A DNA stretch of 43,804 bases from Candidatus Merdinaster equi (lineage in GTDB: Bacteria > Bacillota > Clostridia > Lachnospirales > Lachnospiraceae). The position numbers were made by a program, and so were the translations under genes. Position 1 is the stretch's first letter, and each line of letters opens with the position of its first letter. Shown piece after piece: positions 1-9,539 of this stretch. A model generated the notes under the pieces. That model made no database searches. It was not told where the DNA came from and saw only the letters and a list, made by a program, of their open reading frames with translations. The stretch covers positions 1-43,804 of the forward strand of contig JAGHUF010000034.1 in the NCBI GenBank assembly GCA_018064935.1, in the 5' to 3' direction.

Positions 1-64
1 AAAGCTTTATATCTTTATATGAAATTTATGCAGGGAAGTTGATTATAGGAGGAAGAGAAATACG

Positions 65-859
65 ATGAAGAAGAAAGTAATGAAAATGAAAATGGCGCAA
101 GCACTGTTGGCAGTTGTAACTACGCTGACTGTGTTGTTATCAGGTGGAATTAGTGCAAGGGCTGCTGTATATCCGAATTATTACATAAGTCCAGCTGTTA
201 GAGAGGGTGATACTGGAGTGGATATTATGGATATGAGTGCTGAATCTACTGAATATGGAATCAGTTCAGGTGATTTTGCTGCAAACAAGTGGATTTGTGT
301 AGGAGCTGGATTAACTGCATCTTTTAGTGGGGGATTATCCTATGCTGAGGATGTTTTTGAGGGCTCTGAGCCATGTTATAGATTTACTTCGGATGTCAGA
401 TTTGAGGTATCAGGTACAACAGTAACCTTTATAGGAACTGGGAGCAAAGCTGAACCGGAGCATAAGCATAGCTTTGGCTGGGTTGTGGAGAGAGAAGCAA
501 CAGAGATATATCCAGGTGTGAAAGTAAATAAATGTTCAGAATGTGGATATGTTTCAGAAAGAGTAACTCTACCTGTAGCAAATAAGGTTTTGGAGAAACT
601 TAATAATTCGTTTGAAACCCAGCTCAAGTCAGCTCAACAGGGTGGAACTGTTACACTGGAACTTGGTGACTGGAATTCTCTTCAAAATAAATTTATGAAA
701 AAAATACAGGATAGCAAAGTAGATGTTACCCTCAAATACAATTACAAGGGTAAGAAATATACAATAATTATTCCTGCGAATGGATTTAAGGATATGGGTG
801 TTGAATGGTATGGCCCGGCTTTCCTTTATTCAATTTATGGAGGAACTATTGAAGATTAA
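65..859 (+). CDS. Secreted hypothetical protein with zinc-ribbon-like motif
   Basis: The 264-residue protein begins with a Lys-rich stretch and a hydrophobic segment ending near ARAA (about residue 33), which is a typical Sec signal peptide. The mature part holds a motif at about residues 130-170: a His-x-His, a Trp, then CSECG (Cys157, Cys160) and a Pro. Short elements of this kind recur in surface proteins of clostridia and resemble a small zinc ribbon. The rest is beta-rich and I recognise no family. The start is supported by AGGAGGA at 47-53. An imperfect hairpin follows the stop. The gene precedes a transporter-LuxR fusion on the same strand, but that hairpin separates them, so any link is only a guess. 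Function unknown; being exported is the secure part. Confidence 0.8.
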   Translation: MKKKVMKMKMAQALLAVVTTLTVLLSGGISARAAVYPNYYISPAVREGDTGVDIMDMSAESTEYGISSGDFAANKWICVGAGLTASFSGGLSYAEDVFEGSEPCYRFTSDVRFEVSGTTVTFIGTGSKAEPEHKHSFGWVVEREATEIYPGVKVNKCSECGYVSERVTLPVANKVLEKLNNSFETQLKSAQQGGTVTLELGDWNSLQNKFMKKIQDSKVDVTLKYNYKGKKYTIIIPANGFKDMGVEWYGPAFLYSIYGGTIED

Positions 860-883
860 TTCCTTGCTATAGTTGGAAAACTC

Positions 884-934
884 AGGAACCCCTTATAGAT
901 TTGTATGAATCTGTAGGTGGTTCTTGTTTTGTTG
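884..934 (+). terminator. Probable imperfect terminator hairpin
   Basis: AGGAACC (884-890) pairs with GGTTCTT (919-925), and AGATT/AATCT pair inside this, leaving a small loop. A T-rich but broken tail (TGTTTTGTTG) follows. The arms contain mismatches, so this is a moderate terminator between the secreted protein and the LuxR fusion gene. Confidence 0.5.
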
Positions 935-1000
935 TAGTAAAATAATAATTGAAGATTTTGGTTATATATGAAAAACTTGGATTAAGAGGAAAAGAATGCA

Positions 1001-2374
1001 ATGAGTGTTGAAAATTCTAACCATAAACTTGTGCAGAAAAGTGGACTGTTGTTTACTCTTTACATGTATGGTTTTTTGTTCCTGGAGCAGGTGATTCTGG
1101 TATTTGTTTCTAGAAACTCTGATGGTGAATACTCGATTGCTGGATATGTATTAAGCTTACTGGGAACTGCCTTAGGGTATTTTATATTCGGACTGAAGAA
1201 ATATAAGGATGATTTGCTTATTTTTAGCGCCTTTTTTGTTATATTACTTGCGTTAATAATGATTATAACGAATAAGTATGTAGTGTTGTTACTGGCGATG
1301 ATTTCGGCATCAGTTTACGGCTATATTGGCGGATATATACACTATTACATTTCTAGGCATATAGGAATAAGTAAGTTATTGGGGCGAACTCTAGGCTGTA
1401 GTCTTGCGGTAGCATTAGTTTTTCAAATTCTAGTCTATAATCTAATCAATAATACTTACATTATTGCTGGCTCAATAATGATTGCATTGGGATTTATAGA
1501 AATTATATTATTATGTTCAAAAAAAGACAGCTATGTAACTTGCCTTAATGGAGAGAAGGTTGAAGCTGCCTGTAAGCATAAAATTGGACTCCCAATAATA
1601 ATTGTCACATCTATTACGGTGATTATTTCATTACAGGATGGTGAAATAACCAGACTTGAAGCAATAGGAGAACTAAATGTTTTCGGACATGTAAGATTGT
1701 GCTATGTTGTTGGTGCTCTATTGGCAGGTATCATTGCTGATAAAAAGAATAAAGCATTACTCGACATATGCACGATTGTATGTACTTTTTTTGCGATAAT
1801 AGGGACATTATTTATTGGACATAGTGTGCTGTGCATTATTGCTATGGGACTGATTTTTTTGATGAGCGGTTTCTATGTTATGTATATGGAGGTTAAATTT
1901 ATACAAATATCTGTTAGTAGCAATGACCCAAGGCAGTCACAAATGCAGGCTGGTATGGGACGAATGATAAGAAGTATTGTGGCAGCTGTTGTTATTCTGC
2001 CGGCACAGCTTCTGTATGAGAACTTTGGAGTAAATGCACTTATCATAGGCAGCGCGCTTTCACTAATGATTATGGTGGCAGCATATTTTTATATAGTAAA
2101 CATTAAGCAATCTCAGGAAATTGCTGAAGTAGTTAAAAATACTGAGAAGAATTCGAGAGTTAGATCAGTAGATAAATTTATTTCCAACTATGAATTTACA
2201 CCTAAAGAAAAAGAAGTGTGTCGCTACATTTTGCAGGATAATCTTATAACCAAGGAGATTGCAGATAAACTAGGGATATCGGAGAGGTCAGTCCAGCGAC
2301 ATTTGACAGCTATTTACAGTAAAACTGGGGTGTCATCCAGAAATGAATTATATGATAGTTTCTATAATCCATAA
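1001..2374 (+). CDS. 12-TM transporter-like protein fused to a C-terminal LuxR-type HTH
   Basis: Residues 1-365 form about twelve hydrophobic segments in two groups of six, with a longer polar loop after the sixth, as in major-facilitator proteins. After a hydrophilic linker, residues about 397-457 form a LuxR/FixJ-type helix-turn-helix: FTPKEKEVCRYIL, then KEIADKLGISERSVQRHL, then the final helix with YSKTGVSSR. The protein should therefore be a membrane-anchored regulator that couples a transporter-like sensor to DNA binding. No substrate can be assigned. Similar membrane-LuxR fusions occur in gut Actinobacteria (Eggerthella group) and some Firmicutes. The ribosome site is AAGAGGAAAAG before ATG 1001. 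The gene is AT-rich compared with the biosynthetic genes downstream. It is monocistronic, with a strong terminator after it. Confidence 0.8.
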   Translation: MSVENSNHKLVQKSGLLFTLYMYGFLFLEQVILVFVSRNSDGEYSIAGYVLSLLGTALGYFIFGLKKYKDDLLIFSAFFVILLALIMIITNKYVVLLLAMISASVYGYIGGYIHYYISRHIGISKLLGRTLGCSLAVALVFQILVYNLINNTYIIAGSIMIALGFIEIILLCSKKDSYVTCLNGEKVEAACKHKIGLPIIIVTSITVIISLQDGEITRLEAIGELNVFGHVRLCYVVGALLAGIIADKKNKALLDICTIVCTFFAIIGTLFIGHSVLCIIAMGLIFLMSGFYVMYMEVKFIQISVSSNDPRQSQMQAGMGRMIRSIVAAVVILPAQLLYENFGVNALIIGSALSLMIMVAAYFYIVNIKQSQEIAEVVKNTEKNSRVRSVDKFISNYEFTPKEKEVCRYILQDNLITKEIADKLGISERSVQRHLTAIYSKTGVSSRNELYDSFYNP

Positions 2375-2399
2375 AATTATAGTATTTTCCGAGTTAACA

Positions 2400-2430
2400 A
2401 TGCCATCTGGATTCAGATGGCATTCATTTT
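2400..2430 (+). terminator. Rho-independent terminator
   Basis: TGCCATCTG (2401-2409), loop GATT, CAGATGGCA (2414-2422): a perfect 9-bp stem, extended by one A-T pair and followed by TTCATTTT. It ends the transporter-LuxR gene. Confidence 0.85.
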
Positions 2431-2501
2431 CGGTAAGTGCGAGTTATTTACCTGATACAAAATAATTAATTATTTTTGTTGATTTTTTTTCTATCTATTT
2501 A

Positions 2502-2530
2502 TTGACACCATTTATGGTGATATTTATACT
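2502..2530 (+). promoter_or_regulatory. nrdDG promoter (sigma-A type)
   Basis: TTGACA (2502-2507), a 17-bp spacer and TATACT (2525-2530) give a near-consensus promoter, with transcription expected to begin near 2537. Overlapping the -35 and spacer is an inverted repeat, CACCA-TTTA-TGGTG (2506-2519), which could be an operator. Confidence 0.8.
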
Positions 2531-2541
2531 AAATTAGGATG

Positions 2542-2588
2542 GCACAATATGTAGTGAATTTATGTAAACTATTCACAAAATCATGTGC
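2542..2588 (+). promoter_or_regulatory. Tandem NrdR boxes before nrdD
   Basis: GCACAATATGTAGTGA (2542-2557) and TCACAAAATCATGTGC (2573-2588) both fit the NrdR box pattern ACACWATATNTWGTGT, the first almost perfectly. Their starts are 31 bp apart, about three helical turns, which is the usual spacing for cooperative binding by the ATP/dATP-sensing repressor NrdR. They lie just downstream of the predicted transcription start, where a bound repressor would block transcription. No nrdR gene lies in this window. Confidence 0.8.
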
Positions 2589-2610
2589 CATATTAAGAAG
2601 GAGAACCAAC

Positions 2611-4806
2611 ATGGAAACACAGAAAATGCTGGAAGAACAGTCAAATGACACCTTTGATTATGAAGCTATATATAAGCCGAAAAATGATGTTCGTGTAATT
2701 AAAAAAGACGGAACATATGAGGCTTTTCACATAAATAAGGTTATCGTTGCCATTAGAAAGTCTGCATACAGAGCACTTACAAGCTTCTCGATGGATGAGA
2801 AGAAGAGAATCTGCCAGTATGTATGTGATAAAGTTGACGAATTGGAGTCTTTGGAGATACCAATTCCGATTATGCACAATATTGTTGAATCTGCGCTTGA
2901 ACAGGTTAAGCCGATTGTAGCTAAGAGCTATAGAGATTACCGTAACTATAAGCAGGATTTTGTGCGTATGATGGATGATGTTTATAAGAAAAGTCAGTCC
3001 ATTATGTATGTTGGCGATAAAGAGAATGCCAATACAGATTCTGCACTTGTTTCAACTAAGCGTTCTCTGATTTTCAACCAGTTTAACAAGGAATTATATC
3101 AGAAGTTTTTCATGACTACCGAAGAGATTCAGGCATGTCGTGACGGATACATATATGTTCATGATATGAGTGCGAGAAGAGATACCATGAACTGTTGTCT
3201 GTTTGATGTAGCAACCGTACTCAAAGGCGGTTTTGAGATGGGTAACATCTGGTATAACGAGCCTAAAACACTGGATGTTGCATTTGATGTAATAGGAGAT
3301 ATAGTACTGTCTGCTGCATCTCAGCAGTACGGTGGATTTACTGTTCCTGAAGTTGATAAGATTCTTGAGCCATATGCACAGAAGTCTTATGAGAAATATA
3401 TTCGTAAATATACTGAGCTTGGTATTGATGAAGAGAAGGCAAAAGAGGTTGCAATAGCTGATATTGAGCGTGACTTTGAACAGGGCTTCCAGGGCTGGGA
3501 GTATAAGTTCAATACAGTTGCATCAAGCCGTGGAGATTATCCGTTCATTACAATGACAATGGGCATTGGAAAAAAGCCATTTGAAAAGATGGCATCTAAG
3601 CTCATGCTCAAGGTTAGAGAGAAGGGTCAGGGAAAGAAGGAATGTAGGAAGCCTGTATTATTCCCTAAGCTGGTTTTCTTATATGATGAGAACCTTCATG
3701 GACCTGGATGTGAACTTGAAGATGTTTTTGAGGCTGGTGTTGAATGCTCATGCAAGACGATGTATCCAGATTGGCTTTCGCTCACAGGAAAAGGTTATAT
3801 TGCGAGCATGTACAAGCAGTATGGCAAGGTAATCTCACCAATGGGCTGCAGAGCATTTTTGTCTCCATGGTATGAGAGGGGCGGAATGCATCCGGCCGAT
3901 GATGAGGATACGCCTGTATTTGTTGGTCGATTTAATATTGGTGCAGTATCGCTTCATCTGCCAATGATTCTTGCAAAGGCGAGACATGAGAGCCGTGATT
4001 TTTATGAGGTGCTTGATTATTATTTGAATCTGATTCGTCAGCTTCATATTAGAACATATGCTTATCTTGGGGAGATGAGAGCTTCAACCAATCCTCTGGC
4101 TTACTGTGAGGGTGGTTTTTTGGGCGGACATCTGGGCCTGCGTGATAAGATTAAGCCAGTTCTTAAGGCTGCTACAGCTTCATTTGGAATCACTGCATTT
4201 AATGAGCTTCAGGTTCTCTACAATGGTAAGAGTCTTGTAGAAGATGGTCAGTTTGCGTTGGAGGTTCTTGAATATATTAACAAGAAGGTTAATCAGTTCA
4301 AGGAAGAGGACGGCAATCTGTATGCTATTTACGGCACTCCTGCAGAAAATCTTTGTGGCTTGCAGGTTAAGCAGTTTAGAAGCAAGTACGGAATCATTGA
4401 GGGAGTATCTGATAAGGACTATGTAAGTAATTCTTTCCATTGTCATGTTTCAGAGGATATTACTCCTATTGAGAAGCAGGATCTGGAATACAGATTCTGG
4501 GAACTCAGCAATGGTGGCAAGATTCAGTATGTGAAATATCCTATTGATTACAATCTTGATGCAGTAAAAACATTAATCCACAGAGCGATGGACATGGGCT
4601 TCTATGAAGGTGTTAACTTATCGCTTGCTTATTGTGATGATTGTGGTCATGAAGAACTTGAGATGGATGTTTGTCCTGTTTGTGGCAGCAAAAATCTCAC
4701 AAAGATTGACAGAATGAATGGTTATCTTGCTTATTCGAGAGTACATGGAGATAGCCGTTTATCAGATCATAAGATGGTAGAAATATCAGAAAGAAAGTCG
4801 ATGTAA
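2611..4806 (+). CDS. nrdD: Anaerobic ribonucleoside-triphosphate reductase
   Basis: Class III ribonucleotide reductase, 731 residues: it reduces ribonucleoside triphosphates to deoxynucleotides in anaerobes using a glycyl radical. An N-terminal ATP-cone (about residues 24-115, with VRVIKKDGTYEAF) provides allosteric control by ATP/dATP. The C-terminus has the zinc site Cys675, Cys678, Cys688 and Cys691, then the radical loop RMNGYLA with Gly704. The reading frame stays open upstream to 2539, but AGAAGGAGA directly before ATG 2611 and the typical N-terminus decide the start. The stop overlaps the nrdG start (TAATG). Two NrdR boxes lie upstream. The activase NrdG is encoded next, as expected for this enzyme. 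Confidence 0.97.
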   Translation: METQKMLEEQSNDTFDYEAIYKPKNDVRVIKKDGTYEAFHINKVIVAIRKSAYRALTSFSMDEKKRICQYVCDKVDELESLEIPIPIMHNIVESALEQVKPIVAKSYRDYRNYKQDFVRMMDDVYKKSQSIMYVGDKENANTDSALVSTKRSLIFNQFNKELYQKFFMTTEEIQACRDGYIYVHDMSARRDTMNCCLFDVATVLKGGFEMGNIWYNEPKTLDVAFDVIGDIVLSAASQQYGGFTVPEVDKILEPYAQKSYEKYIRKYTELGIDEEKAKEVAIADIERDFEQGFQGWEYKFNTVASSRGDYPFITMTMGIGKKPFEKMASKLMLKVREKGQGKKECRKPVLFPKLVFLYDENLHGPGCELEDVFEAGVECSCKTMYPDWLSLTGKGYIASMYKQYGKVISPMGCRAFLSPWYERGGMHPADDEDTPVFVGRFNIGAVSLHLPMILAKARHESRDFYEVLDYYLNLIRQLHIRTYAYLGEMRASTNPLAYCEGGFLGGHLGLRDKIKPVLKAATASFGITAFNELQVLYNGKSLVEDGQFALEVLEYINKKVNQFKEEDGNLYAIYGTPAENLCGLQVKQFRSKYGIIEGVSDKDYVSNSFHCHVSEDITPIEKQDLEYRFWELSNGGKIQYVKYPIDYNLDAVKTLIHRAMDMGFYEGVNLSLAYCDDCGHEELEMDVCPVCGSKNLTKIDRMNGYLAYSRVHGDSRLSDHKMVEISERKSM

Positions 4807-5366
4807 TGAGATATCATAATATAACCAAGGATGATATGTTGAACGGTGATGGACTTCGCGTTGTTCTGTGGGTATCAGGATGCGAGCATTGCTGTAAGGA
4901 TTGTCAGAATCCGATAACGTGGGATCCTAATGCGGGTCTGTTATTTGATGACGATGCCAAACAGGAAATATATCAGCAGTTAGATAAAAAATATATTAGC
5001 GGAATTACTTTTTCGGGTGGAGATCCACTTCATCCTGCAAACGCCAAAGAGGTCAAGGAATTCGCCGCTGAGATTAGACAGAAATATCCTGACAAAACAA
5101 TCTGGATATACAGCGGTAGTACCTGGGAAGAGGTGTATCAGGATCCCTCGATGGCTCTATTTGATGTAATGGTCGATGGAGAGTTTGTCAAGGAGCTTCT
5201 TGATAATAAGCTTATGTGGAAGGGAAGTTCCAATCAGAGAGTAATTAACATTAAATCAACTCTTGCGAGTGATAATCCAGCTGTTCCAATTCTTCATTGT
5301 GAGAATTACAGTGCACATTCAAAGGAAGCAAGAGAGGGACAGAAGGTGGCTTGCTGTGGTAATTAA
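4806..5366 (+). CDS. nrdG: Anaerobic ribonucleotide reductase activating protein (radical SAM)
   Basis: This 186-residue radical-SAM enzyme makes the glycyl radical on NrdD. It carries the 4Fe-4S motif CX3CX2C at Cys26, Cys30 and Cys33 ([12 protein letters not shown]) and the SAM-binding SGGDP segment near residue 70. Its start overlaps the nrdD stop by one base (TAATG), implying translational coupling and balanced amounts of reductase and activase. The length is normal or slightly long for the family. The 3' end overlaps the proposed start of the dUTPase gene. Transcription should share the NrdR-controlled promoter at 2502. Confidence 0.96.
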   Translation: MRYHNITKDDMLNGDGLRVVLWVSGCEHCCKDCQNPITWDPNAGLLFDDDAKQEIYQQLDKKYISGITFSGGDPLHPANAKEVKEFAAEIRQKYPDKTIWIYSGSTWEEVYQDPSMALFDVMVDGEFVKELLDNKLMWKGSSNQRVINIKSTLASDNPAVPILHCENYSAHSKEAREGQKVACCGN

Positions 5367-5787
5367 GATTAAGTATTTTTCGGATGAAATTGAAAAACTT
5401 TGCTATATTGATGGCAAATCAGATTGGATAGATCTTCGTTGTGCGAAGGAAATGGAATTAAAAAAGGGAGATTTTGCTCTTGTTCCATTGGGAGTAGCTA
5501 TGCAACTGCCAAAAGGGTACGAGGCACACGTGGTTCCTAGAAGTTCAACATTTAAGAATTTTGGAGTAATCCAGACAAATCATATGGGTGTGATTGATTA
5601 TAGCTATAATGGCGATAATGATCAGTGGTATATGCCTGTATATGCGGTTCGCGATACTCAGATTCATGTGAATGACAGAATCTGTCAGTTTAGAATTGTT
5701 GAGAATCAGCCCGCAATTGAATTTGATGAAGTTGAGCATCTTGGCGATACGGATCGTGGGGGATTCGGTTCGACAGGAAAGAATTAA
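5356..5787 (+). CDS. dut: dUTP diphosphatase (trimeric type)
   Basis: Hydrolyses dUTP to dUMP and pyrophosphate, keeping uracil out of DNA and supplying dUMP for thymidylate. The trimeric dUTPase motifs are visible in order: DLR (25-27), PRSS (60-63), GVIDYSYNG (77-85) with the catalytic Asp, NDRICQF, and the C-terminal lid RGGFGSTG (134-141). The frame extends upstream inside nrdG, but GTG 5356 with AGAAGGTGG just before it gives the usual size (143 residues) and an N-terminus of family type, overlapping nrdG by 11 bases. Being in the nrdDG operon links it to dNTP balance and probably places it under NrdR as well. Motif 1 is less canonical (SDWIDLR) than the other four. Confidence 0.92.
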   Translation: MVIKIKYFSDEIEKLCYIDGKSDWIDLRCAKEMELKKGDFALVPLGVAMQLPKGYEAHVVPRSSTFKNFGVIQTNHMGVIDYSYNGDNDQWYMPVYAVRDTQIHVNDRICQFRIVENQPAIEFDEVEHLGDTDRGGFGSTGKN

Positions 5788-5807
5788 TTGAAAGAGAGTA
5801 AATATAA

Positions 5808-7280
5808 ATGAATCAGAAAATACGTACACGTTATGCACCAAGTCCTACAGGAAGGATGCATGTAGGTAATTTAAGATCTGCACTCTATGAATTTCTTATT
5901 GCTAAGCATGAAGATGGTGTATTTATGCTTAGAATTGAGGATACAGATCAGGAGAGATATGTAGAAGGAGCGGTAGATATAATTTACAGAACGCTCGAGA
6001 AGACAGGTCTTGTTCATGATGAGGGACCAGATAAGGATGGTGGTTTCGGTCCTTATGTTCAGTCTGAAAGAAATAAAAGTGGTATTTATTTGAAATATGC
6101 CAAAGAATTAATTTCAAGAAAAGAGGCATATTACTGCTTTTGTGATAAGGAGAGATTAGACTCTTTACACCAGGTTATGAAAGATCCTGAGACTGGTGAA
6201 GAGAAGGATATAATGATATATGATAAGCATTGTCTTTCTTTGTCTGAAGAAGAGGTGAAGGCTAATCTTGACGCTGGAAAGCCATATGTTATTCGTCAGA
6301 ACAATCCAAGAGAGGGAATGACGACTTTTCATGATGAGTTATATGGAGATATTTCTGTAGCTAATGCTGAACTTGATGATATGGTTTTAATCAAGTCAGA
6401 CGGTTTCCCAACCTACAATTTCGCTAACGTTGTAGATGATCATACCATGGGAATTACACATGTTGTTCGTGGTAATGAGTATCTGTCATCAGCTCCAAAG
6501 TACAACAGATTATATGAAGCCTTTGGCTGGGATATTCCTGTATATATTCACCTTCCACTCATTACAGATGAGAATCATAAGAAGCTGTCAAAGAGAAGCG
6601 GACACAGCTCATTCGAGGATCTTCTGGAACAGGGATTTTTATCAGAGGCAGTTGTGAATTACATCGCACTTCTGGGTTGGAGTCCTGAAGACAATAGAGA
6701 GATTTTTTCTTTGAAAGAACTGATAGAGCTGTTCGATTATAGAAGAATCTCTAAGAGTCCGGCAGTTTTTGATATCCAGAAACTCAAGTGGATGAATGGT
6801 GAATACTTTAAGGCTATGGATGATGATAAGTTCTATGAGCTTGCGCTTCCGTACATCAAAGAGACAATTAAAAAGGACCTCAATCTTAAGAAAATTGCAT
6901 CAATGGTAAAGACAAGGATTGAAGTATTCCCAGATATTGCCGGACATATTGATTTCTTTGAAGAGCTTCCTGAGTATGATACTGAAATGTATGTTCATAA
7001 GAAGATGAAGACAACTAAGGAGTCGTCACTTGAGGTGTTGGAGGATATTCTTCCAAGATTAGAGAGCTTTGACGCATACGATAATGATTCTCTATATGCT
7101 ATGCTTTCTTCATACGTTGAGGAAAAAGGATATAAGAATGGTTATGTACTATGGCCTATCAGAACAGCTGTTTCTGGTAAGCAGATGACTCCTGCAGGCG
7201 CTACGGAAATAATGGAAGTGCTTGGTAAGGATGAGTCCATTGCCAGAATTAAAAAGGGTATTGAACTTTTAAGTGTTTAA
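5808..7280 (+). CDS. gltX: Glutamyl-tRNA synthetase
   Basis: Class I aminoacyl-tRNA synthetase charging tRNA-Glu, and probably tRNA-Gln where the amidotransferase route is used, as in most Firmicutes. The protein starts with the ATP-binding [13 protein letters not shown], an HVGN version of the HIGH signature, and has KLSKR near residue 258 as the KMSKS equivalent. Length is 490 residues, which is normal. The gene follows dut by 20 bases with GAAAGAGAG as ribosome site, so it may be read with the nrd genes. The C-terminal anticodon-binding part is complete. Confidence 0.96.
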   Translation: MNQKIRTRYAPSPTGRMHVGNLRSALYEFLIAKHEDGVFMLRIEDTDQERYVEGAVDIIYRTLEKTGLVHDEGPDKDGGFGPYVQSERNKSGIYLKYAKELISRKEAYYCFCDKERLDSLHQVMKDPETGEEKDIMIYDKHCLSLSEEEVKANLDAGKPYVIRQNNPREGMTTFHDELYGDISVANAELDDMVLIKSDGFPTYNFANVVDDHTMGITHVVRGNEYLSSAPKYNRLYEAFGWDIPVYIHLPLITDENHKKLSKRSGHSSFEDLLEQGFLSEAVVNYIALLGWSPEDNREIFSLKELIELFDYRRISKSPAVFDIQKLKWMNGEYFKAMDDDKFYELALPYIKETIKKDLNLKKIASMVKTRIEVFPDIAGHIDFFEELPEYDTEMYVHKKMKTTKESSLEVLEDILPRLESFDAYDNDSLYAMLSSYVEEKGYKNGYVLWPIRTAVSGKQMTPAGATEIMEVLGKDESIARIKKGIELLSV

Positions 7281-7345
7281 TATTATTCTTGTTCTTATCT
7301 GATGGAATATGCTTGGAGAGCAGAGCCACTAAGATAAGAAAATCT

Positions 7346-9184
7346 ATGAATCAAATCAGTAAGGAACAGTCAGATGCAATCAGGCATCTGGCTGGACCTT
7401 GTATAGTAATTGCACCGCCTGGATCAGGCAAAACTTTCGTATTAACAAAACGCATATCATATTTAGTTAACGAACGAGGAATTAACCCCTCGTCTGTTCT
7501 TGTGATTACCTTTACAAGAGCAGCAGCTTTAGAGATGAAAACACGTTTCTTAAAAGAGGTCAATGAGGAAGATACAACGGTAACCTTTGGAACCTTTCAT
7601 TCAGTGTTCTATATGATGTTGAGGACCTCGTTTGGAACAAGGGGTCAGGCAATTATATCGGATAATGATAAAGTAGAACTGCTTGACAGCCTCATTCGTT
7701 CTCTTTTTCTGGAGGATATAGAGAAACCAGAGGTATTTCAGGTGGCGGCGGAAATTTCCAGAATGAAGAATATGGGCGTACCCAGTTCGGAATATAGACC
7801 GCAGACAATGGATACAGAAACTTTCGCCAAAGTTTATGACAGATATCAGTCTGCTATGGCAAATAAAAACAAATTTGATTATGACGATTTGATAATAAAA
7901 TGCAGGGATGAATTGCAGACTCATCCGGAAACCCTGAAATATTGGCAGAAGAGATTTGAATACATTCTTGTAGATGAATTCCAGGATATAAATAAACCAC
8001 AGTTTGATATTGTTAAGATGCTTGCCATGCCACAGAATAATGTCTTTTTTGTGGGGGACGATGATCAGTCAATTTATTCTTTTCGCGGTGCTAATCCCAA
8101 AACCATGCTTGACATAGCCAATGATTATCCGGATATCAGGAAAATCTATCTAAAGAAAAACTATAGAAGCACAAATAGCATATTGAATATGGGGACAGAA
8201 TTAATATCGCATAATGTTGACAGATTTAAAAAAGAAATTGAGTGTAACACCAGTGATTTGGGTTATGCCAGCTTTGCCTGTCTGCCAACTGATGAGAAGC
8301 AGATAGAAACTGTTGTTAATCAAATCCTCAAGTGGAAGGACTATTCCAATACAGCTATTATCACACGTAATAATCTTGGCGTTACTAAATATGCGCACGC
8401 ATTGTCAGCAAGGGGAATACCATTTGTAACTAGTCAGAAGATAAGCAGCCCATATAGTCACCCTGTCGTGCAGGATGTGATTTCGTATCTAAAAATGTCT
8501 GTTGGATGTGGCAAATTGAATGATCTTATAAGAATTATCAACAAGCCATATCGCGGTGTAGTTAGGAAGATGATTCCGGATGTTGTTCTAGGCAACGAGG
8601 CAATTGATTACATATTCGCTAATTATGCAAGCGATGCAACTGTATATTCAAATATGATGATGTTTAGAAAACAATTGCAAAATATGCGCGGTTTCAGCCC
8701 TTTTGCAGCAATTAACTACATTAAAATGGGCACAGGTTATATGGATTATCTGAGGAAAAAGTATCAGGGCAGCAATGATGAAGAAGGATATGAGGAGGCA
8801 GTACATATTGTTAATCTGCTGCAGGATATGTCAAAGAATACCAGGGATACTGTTGATTTTATAAACAGAATGGAACAACTGGGTGAAGATAAAAATAATC
8901 AAAAAGAACACCCCCTAAAGAAAACTAAAGAGGGTGTTGCGCTTGTTACAATGCACGGAAGCAAAGGTTTGGAATATGAAAACGTAATTCTTCCTGATCT
9001 GAATGATCATACCATACCTGGCAGGCATGCAATTCTGCCGAGTCAGATAGAAGAGGAGAGGCGAATACTTTATGTCGCAATAACTAGAGCGAAGCAGAAC
9101 CTTCTTCTAACTGGAATACACAAAAAGGGCGAACAGGGGAAAGAATTATCTAGATTTATTCAGGATCTTCCTCAGATGAAATAA
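7346..9184 (+). CDS. UvrD/Rep-family ATP-dependent DNA helicase (short form)
   Basis: Superfamily 1A 3'-5' helicase. It has the Q-motif region (ISKEQSDAI), Walker A APPGSGKT (23-30), motif II VDEFQD near residue 209, motif III GDDDQSIYSFRGA near 238, motif V MHGSKGLEYENV and motif VI VAITRAK near 576. At about 612 residues it is shorter than PcrA/UvrD (about 720) and lacks their long C-terminal tail, so I do not name it pcrA. The frame is open upstream from TTG 7289, but the family-like N-terminus begins at ATG 7346; the ribosome site is weak there, so the start is uncertain. Its 3' end overlaps the convergent DUF1292 gene by 29 bp. Confidence 0.9.
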   Translation: MNQISKEQSDAIRHLAGPCIVIAPPGSGKTFVLTKRISYLVNERGINPSSVLVITFTRAAALEMKTRFLKEVNEEDTTVTFGTFHSVFYMMLRTSFGTRGQAIISDNDKVELLDSLIRSLFLEDIEKPEVFQVAAEISRMKNMGVPSSEYRPQTMDTETFAKVYDRYQSAMANKNKFDYDDLIIKCRDELQTHPETLKYWQKRFEYILVDEFQDINKPQFDIVKMLAMPQNNVFFVGDDDQSIYSFRGANPKTMLDIANDYPDIRKIYLKKNYRSTNSILNMGTELISHNVDRFKKEIECNTSDLGYASFACLPTDEKQIETVVNQILKWKDYSNTAIITRNNLGVTKYAHALSARGIPFVTSQKISSPYSHPVVQDVISYLKMSVGCGKLNDLIRIINKPYRGVVRKMIPDVVLGNEAIDYIFANYASDATVYSNMMMFRKQLQNMRGFSPFAAINYIKMGTGYMDYLRKKYQGSNDEEGYEEAVHIVNLLQDMSKNTRDTVDFINRMEQLGEDKNNQKEHPLKKTKEGVALVTMHGSKGLEYENVILPDLNDHTIPGRHAILPSQIEEERRILYVAITRAKQNLLLTGIHKKGEQGKELSRFIQDLPQMK

Positions 9185-9503
9185 TCTCATCGAATTCAAC
9201 TGTGTCAAGATATTCATCAAATACATCTGAGATTCGCTCATATTCATCTTCGTCGTCAATGAATTCGATTGTTGGTTCTTCGTTTGGATCATTTTCATTT
9301 TCGCTGTATCTGTAAATCCATACTTCGCCGTCTTCGTTATCACCATTTTCATCAAGGGGAAGCAGAACGATATAATCACGCTCGTCCATTGAGAGAATAG
9401 TTACAATTCCGCATGTAACCTCTTCGCCGTCATCCAATGTCATAGTAACGGTCATTTTCTCATCTTCGTAGCTTTTGTCTTCTTCAGGAAATTGCTTTGC
9501 CAT
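9156..9503 (-). CDS. DUF1292 acidic protein
   Basis: A 115-residue, very acidic protein of the DUF1292 family, common in Firmicutes and of unknown function. The core runs MTVTMTLDDGEEVTCGIV, then YIVLLPLDE, then GEVWIYRY, as in the family pattern; the C-terminal third is almost all Asp/Glu. In other Firmicutes a DUF1292 gene often sits near the alaS-ruvX (yrrL) region; here it is isolated and convergent with a helicase gene. It has its own well-formed promoter and an AAAGGA ribosome site. The tail-to-tail overlap with the helicase may give antisense effects at the 3' ends. Confidence 0.87.
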   Translation of the reverse strand: MAKQFPEEDKSYEDEKMTVTMTLDDGEEVTCGIVTILSMDERDYIVLLPLDENGDNEDGEVWIYRYSENENDPNEEPTIEFIDDEDEYERISDVFDEYLDTVEFDEIISSEEDPE

Positions 9504-9539
9504 AATAATACATGTCCTTTCTTGTGGAATACTAATTAA

